Origin: an uncultured Prevotella sp.
Lineage (GTDB): Bacteria; Bacteroidota; Bacteroidia; Bacteroidales; Bacteroidaceae
Length of the DNA: 5,795 nucleotides
NCBI GenBank assembly: GCA_947095945.1
Contig: CAMUQM010000129.1
Coordinates: forward strand, 1-5,795
Direction: 5' to 3'
Shown: in pieces, positions 1 to 5,795 of the stretch
How the letters are laid out: every line of letters begins with the position of its first letter
How positions within the stretch are numbered: the first letter of the stretch is position 1
Translations under genes and position numbers: made by a program
Notes under the pieces: model-generated
Database searches by the model: none
Told to the model about the DNA's origin: nothing
Seen by the model: the letters and a program-made list of their open reading frames with translations, nothing else

Positions 1-2
1 TA

Positions 3-110
3 CCTTTGATACCCGAATATAACACAGATGAAGACCGCCAGCGAAGCCAGCAACAGTTGGAAGAGATGGGCTTTACAAACTTTGATAAGTTTAATTATAT
101 TGTGCGGTAG
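3..110 (+). CDS. 3' end of an unidentified upstream gene (partial)
   Basis: This is the only plus-strand frame open from the left edge; the other two hit stops within about 30 bases. It gives 35 residues and ends in TAG at 108-110. The tail is hydrophilic, rich in Gln, Glu and Arg in its first half (a DEDRQRSQQQLEEMGF segment that could form a helix) and aromatic near the end (TNFDKFNYIVR). It ends 88 bases before the A2M start codon on the same strand. The fragment is too short for me to assign a family, and I do not recognise it. Calling it a real gene end rests on the open frame, the plausible amino-acid composition and its position just upstream of a promoter-like gap; a chance open frame of this length is possible. 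Confidence 0.6.
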   Translation, partial: PLIPEYNTDEDRQRSQQQLEEMGFTNFDKFNYIVR

Positions 111-144
111 TGAAATTAATCCTATACAATATACATAGCTCATC

Positions 145-176
145 TTTCGTTTTTTCCTTGAAAAGCATTATCTTTG
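145..176 (+). promoter_or_regulatory. Candidate Bacteroidota-type promoter for the A2M gene
   Basis: TATCTTTG at 169-176 is an exact match to the Bacteroidota -7 consensus TAnnTTTG. Twenty bases upstream, TTTC at 145-148 matches three of four bases of the -33 element TTTG, and the spacing is within the usual 19-21. Transcription would then start around 182-185, giving a very short leader of about 15 bases before the ATG at 199. A T-run at 150-155 lies between the boxes. The fit suggests the A2M gene can be transcribed independently of the upstream gene. The call is from the motif only. Confidence 0.6.
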
Positions 177-185
177 CAATTAATA

Positions 186-198
186 AAAGAAAGAGAGT
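186..198 (+). promoter_or_regulatory. Purine-rich leader before the A2M start codon, weak ribosome binding site
   Basis: The bases before the ATG are almost entirely A and G (AAAAGAAAGAGAGT), with no true AGGAGG core. Weak or absent Shine-Dalgarno sequences with A-rich leaders are normal in Bacteroidota. The start at 199 is supported mainly by the typical signal peptide that follows at once (MKKSLIVLS) and by the absence of room for a longer coding start downstream of the promoter candidate. Confidence 0.45.
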
Positions 199-261
199 AT
201 GAAAAAGTCACTTATCGTATTGTCAATTATATTTTTGTTGTTGCCAATTACAGTAACAGCA
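199..261 (+). other. Sec signal peptide of the A2M protein (residues 1-21)
   Basis: Two lysines (K2, K3) are followed by a hydrophobic core (LIVLSIIFLLLPI) and a VTA site at 19-21, with Gln22 as the likely first mature residue, typical of Bacteroidota signal peptidase I substrates. There is no cysteine near the cleavage site, so the protein should be released into the periplasm rather than lipid-anchored. This differs from E. coli YfhM (ECAM), which is a lipoprotein. Confidence 0.88.
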
Positions 262-3200
262 CAGAGTTTCGATGTTTTGTGGCAACAAGTAAATCAGGCT
301 GAGCAAAAGGACTTACCAAAGACACAAATCAGCTTGTTACAGAAGATTGAACAGAAGGGACAGAAAGAGAAAGCCTATGGGCAAATATTGGCTGCAAGTC
401 TGTTAGCATCAAGGTTACAGACAGAGATTGCACCCGACTCCGCTGAGGTAGAGTTAAAGCGATTGAAGGGAAAGGCAAAGATGGTAGAAGGAAAGGATGA
501 AGTCTTGTCTGCTATCTACAACTGTATCTTGGGTGTGATAGGTAGGAATGATGATGATGGAAACGCTGACGATTACTTCAAGAAAGCACTGGCTAACCCT
601 TCTCTGTTGGCAAGTCAGAAAGCAGCAGACTTTAAGCCTTTAATAGAGGTAGGTAAGAATGATGATATCTTCAAGGGTGATTTGCTGCATGTTATAGGTA
701 TGCAAGTGGGTAACTACGACAAACTACATAGCTATTATAAAAGCGTTGGGAACCGTGAGGCAGCTTGCTACCCAGCTTTGCTGGGAATAAAGAATGAAAA
801 AGAGAGTATTCCAAAGCTTGACTCGCTCATTTTAGAGTATAGCGACTTACCGATATGTGGGGAAGTTGCGTTGAAGCGTTATGCCTGTATGGGAGAAGAT
901 ACTCCGGTTGAGGAGAAGATAGCTTATATTGATAATGCCCTTGTCCGTTGGGCATCATGGAAGCGAATAGTAGCGTTACGTAATGCTCGTGAAGAACTGA
1001 CAAGACCGATGTTTGAAGTGAGTTTCAATAAGTGTCATGTTAGTTCGACGGAGAAGAATAACTGGATTAAGTTGAATACGCGCAATGTGTCAGATGTAGT
1101 CATAACGGTTACGCGTACGAAACTATCAGGAAATCATTCTATCAGTTTTGTAGATAAAAACGACATGGCTAAGTTGAAGGCAAGTCTGTTGCCTGCAACA
1201 ACGCAGACGATAAACCGTACGTTCACTGGTCATAAGGATTATGAAGCGGTGAAAGACTCTTTCTTAATGCCTACATTACCTCTGGGTGTTTACCTCATTA
1301 AGGTAGAAACGCCTAAAAAGAATTTTACACCGGAATATGCTTTCTACTATGTTAGTGACCTCTATGTCATGAGCGAACTGCAACCAAAGAAGAAAGCACG
1401 GTATGTTGTTGTTAATGTTGTGGATGGGCAACCAGTAGCAAATGTAACGGTTCAAGCTACCTATCCAAATTATAATGATAAGCCTTCTATCGTTAAGAAA
1501 CTGGTTACGAACAAGAATGGAGAGGTAGTTTTTGACTCGGAAAGAACTACCCCTGACATCTATGTCTTTACGAATAAGGATAAAGCCTTTGAAGAAACTC
1601 AACTGGAGAGTTGGTATGACTACCACAAGGTGAACTATGACAAGATGGTAACTCAGGTCTTCACGGATAGAGCTATCTATCGTCCTGGGCAGACGGTACA
1701 TGCATCTGTCATTGCTTATCAGAACACCAAGCAAGACTATAAGACTAAGGCTGCAGGCGGACAAACCTTCGATATGGTTTTGAAAGATGCCAATTATAAG
1801 GAGATTGGGCGTAAGTCTGTAACCACCGACCGTTTCGGTACTGCTGCAGCAGACTTTAATCTTCCAACAAGTGGACTGACAGGTAGTTTCTCTATTTATG
1901 CTGATTTTGGAACAAAAGGATCTAAGCGTTTCCAAGTAGATGAGTATAAGCGTCCAACGTTTGATGTAAACTTTGACGAATATAAGGAGAAGTATGCTGT
2001 CGGTGATTCTATCAAGTTGATTGGTCGTGCCAAGAGTTTTGCTGGTGTACCTGTACAAGGTGCAAAGGTGCATTATGTTGTTACACGTAGGACAAGTTAT
2101 TGGTGTAGCTTCTATGAAGACAGTGAGGAAGTGAACGAACAAGATGTTGTCACAGATGACAAGGGAGAGTTTGTTGTTACTGTACCTTTTGTTCTGTCTG
2201 ATAAAGCCAAGAAGGAACTAAAGTCTGGTAAGGGTTATCGTTCACTTTTCTATAACTTTAGAGTTGAGGCTTCGGTGACCGATGCTGCAGGTGAGACACA
2301 TGAAGGCTTTGCATCATTACCATTAGGAACAAAGGAGGCAAGTCTTTCTTGCAATATTCCTGAGAAGAACCTGCGTGATACTCTTAAAACGATTAAGTTT
2401 TATTACCTAAACGCTGCAGGATCTCCTGTTGATGGAACTGTGAAGTATGTAATCGTACCACAGCAGAAGGATAAGAGTAAATATGTCTATAGCAATTACA
2501 AGAGCGTCAAGGCAAATGAGAATGTTGCTATAAAGGGGTTGTCTTCTGGTGCTTATCGTGTGCATGCTATCTGTGGAACAGATACTATTGATACAGACTT
2601 CATTGTTTTCTCAATGGACGACAAGCGTCCTGTTATAGAGACACATGATTGGTTTTATCTGAGTGGAAACCAATTCCCTCGCGATGGTGGTCCTATCTAT
2701 ATGCAGGTGGGTTCAAGTGATGATAATCAGTATGTTGTTTATTCCATCTTCTCAGGTAATAAAGTGATTGAAACAGGTTCTTTCAATCAAAGCAATAGTA
2801 TACAGACACGCAAGTTTGTCTATAAGGAAGAATATGGTGATGAGATATTTCTTAATTATACTTGGGTAAAGAATGGCGTGATGTATAGTCATAGGGGAAG
2901 AATCAGGCGTCCGTTACCAGATAAGAGCTTAATTGTTAAATGGAAGACTTTCCGTAATAAACTTATCCCCGGACAGCAGGAGGAATGGACGGTAACCATT
3001 CATCGTCCTGATGGTAAGGCTGCCAATGCTCAGCTGATGGCAACACTTTATGATAAGAGTCTTGATGAGTTATTATCTAATTCATGGTACTTGGGCAATT
3101 TCTTCTCGCTTAACTATACATCTGCTAACTGGGAGAGGCCTTATTATTCAGGCTTTGGTCTTTCAGGGGAAGCTTATTTCCAATCTTTTGATGTAGACAG

Positions 3201-5745
3201 GTTGTCTTTCTCGAAATTTGATAGTCGTTTCTTAGAACAATATGATACTCCAGAGGCCTATTTTTATTCAGCAAGATCAGACGGAATGGTGAGCATGACA
3301 CGTGCTGTTAAGTCAATGGCTTTGGCAAAGGAGTCTTCTATGAATGAGGTCGTTACGGTTGGCTATGGACCTACTAAGGAAACAAAAGAAGAACTTGCTG
3401 CTCCTGTAACAAAGAAAGATGAGGAGATAAAGCAGGAGAAGGACGAAACGAAGAATGTAAAGCCTTCTATGCGTGAGAATCTCAATGAGACAGCATTCTT
3501 CTATCCACAGTTGCTGACAGATGGGAAGGGTAATGTAAGTATTAAGTTTACGCTTCCAGAGAGCCTTACTACGTGGCGCTTCATGGGATTGGCACACGAT
3601 GAGGATATGAATAATGGCTTCCTTTCTGATGATATTGTTGCTCAAAAGACATTGATGGTGCAACCTAATATGCCTCGCTTTGTCCGTATGGGTGATGAGG
3701 CAATGGTTTCTGCTCGTTTGTTCAATCAATCTGAGAAAGATATCAATGCAAAAGCAAAGGTTGAAATCCTTGATCCAGCAACTGAAAAGGTGCTCTTTAC
3801 AGACAGCAAAGCTATTGTTTTGAAAGCGCAGGGGAGTGGTTCTGCAACTTATAGCTTAGCTTCATTGTTGGCGAAGAATGCCAATAAGCTTACAGCTGAC
3901 CAGTCCTTGCTCGTTGTTCGCTTCACGGTTGAGGGTGATGGCTTCTCTGATGGTGAGCAACATTACCTCTCAGTACTTCAGAATAAGGAGTATGTAACAA
4001 ACACCTATCCATTCACACAGAATGATGCTGGGGTGAAGACGATTAATGTTGGTAAGCTTTTCCCAAAGAAGAGTACAGACCAAAAGCTAACAGTAGAGTA
4101 TACAAATAACCCAAATTGGCTGATGATTCAAGCGTTGCCTTATGTGGCGGATGCAAATGAAAAGAATGCAATCAGTCTTGTTTCGGCTTATTATGCAAAT
4201 AGTTTGGGTAAGCAGATAATGAATACTTCCCCAGCAATTAAGCAGACAATCGAGCAGTGGAAGAAGGAGATGGGTAAGGAAACGTCAATGATGTCGGCTT
4301 TAGAAAAGAATCAGGAACTCAAGTCTTTGACACTTGATGAGACTCCTTGGGTTATGGATGCTAAGAATGAAAGCGAACAGAAACAGCAACTAGTGCGTTT
4401 TTTCGATGAGAATCAGTTGCAGAACAAGTTGACATCAACATTCTCAAGTCTAAAGAAACTGCAAAACTCTGATGGTTCGTTCTCTTGGTGGCCAGGAATG
4501 AAGGGAAGTCTTTATATGACTGTTGCAGTGACGAAGACACTTGTTCGTTTGCAAAACCTTACAAGTCCTAACCCAGAGGTTACGAAGATGATTAACGCTT
4601 CTTTCCGATTTATGGATAAGATGGTGGCAAAGTGTGTGGCTGAGATGAAGCGTGATGAGAAGAGGTATAATACGATACTCTTCCCATCTGATGACCTTTG
4701 TGATTATCTTTACACCAATGTTTTGTTCTATCATGACCGAGCTACAAATGACATAAAGTACCTCATCGACCGCCTGACCAAGAAACCTACGGATTTAACT
4801 ATCTATGGTAAAGCGAATACTGCAGTAATCCTTCAGCAGTATGGTAAGGTTGAAAAGGCACGTGAATACCTGCAGAGTATCAAGGAATATACGGTTTATA
4901 CGGAGGAGAAGGGACGTTACTTTGATTCTAAAAACGCTTATTACAGCTGGCGTGATTATAAGATTCCAACAGAGGTGGCAGCTATCGAGGCAATAAAGAC
5001 AATTACTCCTACTGATGGTAAGACGCTTGTTGAGATGCAGCGTTGGCTCTTACAGGAGAAGCGTACGCAGGCTTGGGATACACCATTGAACTCAGTGAAT
5101 GCTATTTGGGCATTTATGAACAATGGCAATTGGTTGATGCAGAATGGAGAGCATGCTACGTTGATGCTTGATAACAAACCTTTGCAGACAACACAGCCTA
5201 CGGCAGGTTTGGGTTATGTGAAAGCTACACAGCCTGTTGATTTCCAATTGTCTGAAACTCACGATTTAGTTATCAGCAAAGCAAGCACTGGCACAAGTTG
5301 GGGCGCTGTCTATGCGCAGTTCTTCCAGACATCAACAGATATCTCCGATGCTTCATCTGGCTTGAAGATTAAGCGTGAGGTAATGGTTGATAGTGTGCTG
5401 TTGAAGAGAGGTAAGAACCTTAAAGTTGGTGATAAGGTGCGTATCCGTTTGACGATAATTGCCGACCGTGATTACGACTTTGTGCAAGTTGTTGATAAGC
5501 GTGCAGCCTGCCTTGAGCCAGTCAGTCAGTTGAGTGGTTATTGTTGGGGATATTACATTGCTCCAAAGGATTACACGACTAATTACTACTTCGACCAGAT
5601 GGCAAAGGGTAAGCATGTCGTTGAGACAGAATATTATATTGACCGAGCAGGTGTTTATCAGACAGGAACCTGCACTGCGCAATGTGCATACGCACCTGAA
5701 TATAGTGGACGTACAGGTGCAGATGTTATTCAAGTAGACGAGTAG
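199..5745 (+). CDS. Secreted bacterial alpha-2-macroglobulin family protein, thioester motif lost
   Basis: Large envelope protein of the bacterial A2M family, whose members are thought to trap proteases that attack the periplasm. Seen in order: signal peptide 1-21; helical, repeat-like region about 22-265; first MG-type beta domains about 268-480; MG2 domain from about 485 with the hallmark TDRAIYRPGQ (489-498); next MG domain opened by VDEYKRPTF (580-588); bait-region-type MG domain about 810-955; disordered charged segment 1025-1091; A2M/MG7 domain from RENLNETAFFYPQL (1092-1105), with PESLTTWRFMGLAHD shortly after; thioester-type helical domain about 1305-1645, with LQNSDGSFSWWPGM (1421-1434) and TPLNSVNAIWAFM (1628-1640); C-terminal MG domain about 1720-1848. 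The expected CxEQ is absent (Asn1323 stands at the Cys position), and no lipobox Cys follows the signal peptide. The reading frame is intact and of usual length for Bacteroidota members. Domain limits are estimates; the role as protease inhibitor is inferred from the family. Confidence 0.95.
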   Translation: MKKSLIVLSIIFLLLPITVTAQSFDVLWQQVNQAEQKDLPKTQISLLQKIEQKGQKEKAYGQILAASLLASRLQTEIAPDSAEVELKRLKGKAKMVEGKDEVLSAIYNCILGVIGRNDDDGNADDYFKKALANPSLLASQKAADFKPLIEVGKNDDIFKGDLLHVIGMQVGNYDKLHSYYKSVGNREAACYPALLGIKNEKESIPKLDSLILEYSDLPICGEVALKRYACMGEDTPVEEKIAYIDNALVRWASWKRIVALRNAREELTRPMFEVSFNKCHVSSTEKNNWIKLNTRNVSDVVITVTRTKLSGNHSISFVDKNDMAKLKASLLPATTQTINRTFTGHKDYEAVKDSFLMPTLPLGVYLIKVETPKKNFTPEYAFYYVSDLYVMSELQPKKKARYVVVNVVDGQPVANVTVQATYPNYNDKPSIVKKLVTNKNGEVVFDSERTTPDIYVFTNKDKAFEETQLESWYDYHKVNYDKMVTQVFTDRAIYRPGQTVHASVIAYQNTKQDYKTKAAGGQTFDMVLKDANYKEIGRKSVTTDRFGTAAADFNLPTSGLTGSFSIYADFGTKGSKRFQVDEYKRPTFDVNFDEYKEKYAVGDSIKLIGRAKSFAGVPVQGAKVHYVVTRRTSYWCSFYEDSEEVNEQDVVTDDKGEFVVTVPFVLSDKAKKELKSGKGYRSLFYNFRVEASVTDAAGETHEGFASLPLGTKEASLSCNIPEKNLRDTLKTIKFYYLNAAGSPVDGTVKYVIVPQQKDKSKYVYSNYKSVKANENVAIKGLSSGAYRVHAICGTDTIDTDFIVFSMDDKRPVIETHDWFYLSGNQFPRDGGPIYMQVGSSDDNQYVVYSIFSGNKVIETGSFNQSNSIQTRKFVYKEEYGDEIFLNYTWVKNGVMYSHRGRIRRPLPDKSLIVKWKTFRNKLIPGQQEEWTVTIHRPDGKAANAQLMATLYDKSLDELLSNSWYLGNFFSLNYTSANWERPYYSGFGLSGEAYFQSFDVDRLSFSKFDSRFLEQYDTPEAYFYSARSDGMVSMTRAVKSMALAKESSMNEVVTVGYGPTKETKEELAAPVTKKDEEIKQEKDETKNVKPSMRENLNETAFFYPQLLTDGKGNVSIKFTLPESLTTWRFMGLAHDEDMNNGFLSDDIVAQKTLMVQPNMPRFVRMGDEAMVSARLFNQSEKDINAKAKVEILDPATEKVLFTDSKAIVLKAQGSGSATYSLASLLAKNANKLTADQSLLVVRFTVEGDGFSDGEQHYLSVLQNKEYVTNTYPFTQNDAGVKTINVGKLFPKKSTDQKLTVEYTNNPNWLMIQALPYVADANEKNAISLVSAYYANSLGKQIMNTSPAIKQTIEQWKKEMGKETSMMSALEKNQELKSLTLDETPWVMDAKNESEQKQQLVRFFDENQLQNKLTSTFSSLKKLQNSDGSFSWWPGMKGSLYMTVAVTKTLVRLQNLTSPNPEVTKMINASFRFMDKMVAKCVAEMKRDEKRYNTILFPSDDLCDYLYTNVLFYHDRATNDIKYLIDRLTKKPTDLTIYGKANTAVILQQYGKVEKAREYLQSIKEYTVYTEEKGRYFDSKNAYYSWRDYKIPTEVAAIEAIKTITPTDGKTLVEMQRWLLQEKRTQAWDTPLNSVNAIWAFMNNGNWLMQNGEHATLMLDNKPLQTTQPTAGLGYVKATQPVDFQLSETHDLVISKASTGTSWGAVYAQFFQTSTDISDASSGLKIKREVMVDSVLLKRGKNLKVGDKVRIRLTIIADRDYDFVQVVDKRAACLEPVSQLSGYCWGYYIAPKDYTTNYYFDQMAKGKHVVETEYYIDRAGVYQTGTCTAQCAYAPEYSGRTGADVIQVDE
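3271..3471 (+). other. Presumed bait region of the A2M protein (residues 1025-1091)
   Basis: This stretch lies directly before the A2M/MG7 opening RENLNETAFF, which is where the protease-sensitive bait segment sits in the family. It looks disordered. The first part has Arg1026, Arg1035, Lys1038 and Lys1044 spaced among small residues and four methionines (1030, 1033, 1040, 1048). Next comes NEVVTVGYG (1049-1057). The last 34 residues (1058-1091) contain 8 Lys, 7 Glu and 2 Asp, so half are charged. The many Lys and Arg would allow cleavage by trypsin-like proteases. The bait role is inferred from position and composition. Confidence 0.6.
3343..3369 (+). other. SusC/RagA plug-entry-like motif within the A2M protein (residues 1049-1057)
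   Basis: The nine residues NEVVTVGYG closely resemble the (D/E)EVVVVGYG phrase found at the junction between the carboxypeptidase-like domain and the plug domain of SusC/RagA outer-membrane transporters of Bacteroidota. No plug or beta-barrel follows; the next residues are a charged linker and then the A2M domain. The resemblance is visible in the sequence; any shared function is conjecture. Confidence 0.6.
4135..4209 (+). other. Degenerate thioester site of the A2M protein (residues 1313-1337)
   Basis: Thioester-bearing Bacteroidota relatives, as I recall them, have a segment of the form LPY-x7-C-x-EQ-x4-YYAN. Here LPY (1313-1315) and YYAN (1331-1334) are kept at the same spacing without gaps, but the Cys position is Asn1323, and the Glu-Gln positions are Ile1325 and Ser1326. 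The helical domain around it is otherwise well preserved, so this is substitution of the reactive site within an intact domain and not a deletion. Confidence 0.75.
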
Positions 5746-5795
5746 ATAAGTTTACAAGTAGACAAGTTATTCAGGTTTACGAGTTAATAAGTTTA
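5725..5795 (+). repeat. Pair of 30-base imperfect direct repeats, 41 bases apart
   Basis: Bases 5725-5754 and 5766-5795 align without gaps at 25 of 30 positions. Both begin GTTATTCA and end ATAAGTTTA. The first copy encodes the last six residues of the A2M protein (VIQVDE) plus the stop; the second lies after the gene. The 41-base offset is five octamers plus one base, which corresponds to the nine-base unit in the array. Confidence 0.75.
5731..5795 (+). repeat. Degenerate octamer tandem repeat overlapping the A2M stop codon
   Basis: The sequence can be cut into eight consecutive units: CAAGTAGA, CGAGTAGA, TAAGTTTA, CAAGTAGA, CAAGTTAT, TCAGGTTTA (9 bases), CGAGTTAA and TAAGTTTA. Most fit the loose pattern [C/T][A/G]AGT[A/T][G/T/A]A. 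The array starts within the last four sense codons (Gln-Val-Asp-Glu), supplies the TAG stop at 5743-5745, and continues to the window edge, so its full length is unknown. I recall similar short-period AGTTTAC/AGTAGAC strings between genes in Prevotella genomes, but cannot verify that here. Confidence 0.7.

Noticed and set aside
111..168. Rho-independent terminator for the upstream gene near the T-run at 150-155
   Set aside because: I found no convincing GC-rich inverted repeat before the T-run.
1276..2142. Minus-strand open frame of 288 codons
   Set aside because: It lies wholly inside the A2M gene, opposite strongly conserved MG2 and MG3 motifs. Its translation has no recognisable domain and looks like a reverse-complement shadow.
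3313..3729. Minus-strand open frame of 138 codons
   Set aside because: It is antisense to the bait and A2M domain coding sequence, with composition typical of a shadow frame and no motif.
4450..4734. Minus-strand open frame of 94 codons
   Set aside because: It is antisense to the conserved thioester-type domain and has no recognisable protein features.
4956..5177. Minus-strand open frame of 73 codons
   Set aside because: It lies antisense inside the A2M gene with no supporting start context or domain.
5509..5520. CLEP (residues 1771-1774) as a possible thioester Cys motif
   Set aside because: It lies in the C-terminal MG domain, far after the thioester-type domain, and lacks the Gln, so it cannot be a shifted CxEQ.
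5353..5737. Minus-strand (126 codons) and alternative plus-strand (67 codons) open frames at the A2M 3' end
   Set aside because: Both overlap the conserved C-terminal MG domain in other frames and have no features of their own.
5731..5795. CRISPR array
   Set aside because: The units are eight bases long and contiguous, with no unique spacers.

Overview
The window looks like Bacteroidota DNA, most likely a Prevotella-type genome. The sequence is AT-leaning. The only well-formed promoter candidate matches the Bacteroidota -7 consensus (TAnnTTTG), there is no strong Shine-Dalgarno, and the encoded protein has the architecture and signature phrases of the large Bacteroidota alpha-2-macroglobulin (A2M) family. 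The genus is an inference from general resemblance; no marker gene is present.

Layout: positions 3-110 hold the last 35 codons of an upstream plus-strand gene that I could not identify. Positions 111-198 are a short AT-rich intergenic region with a candidate promoter (about 145-176) and a purine-rich leader. Positions 199-5745 are one intact 1848-residue gene for a secreted, periplasm-type bacterial A2M. Positions 5731-5795 are a degenerate octamer repeat array that begins inside the last four codons of the A2M gene and runs off the window.

The A2M protein has a signal peptide without a lipobox, a helical N-terminal region, a series of macroglobulin (MG) beta-domains, a disordered and highly charged segment where the protease bait region is expected, the A2M/MG7 domain, a thioester-type helical domain and a C-terminal MG domain. 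Two things stand out. The thioester Cys-x-Glu-Gln motif is replaced at its aligned position, so covalent trapping is not expected. The presumed bait segment carries a short phrase (NEVVTVGYG) that resembles the conserved sequence at the start of the plug region of SusC/RagA TonB-dependent transporters. The third item of interest is the repeat array that supplies the stop codon of the gene. I found no RNA gene, CRISPR array, insertion sequence or second complete gene, and nothing that clearly amounts to an undescribed multi-gene system.
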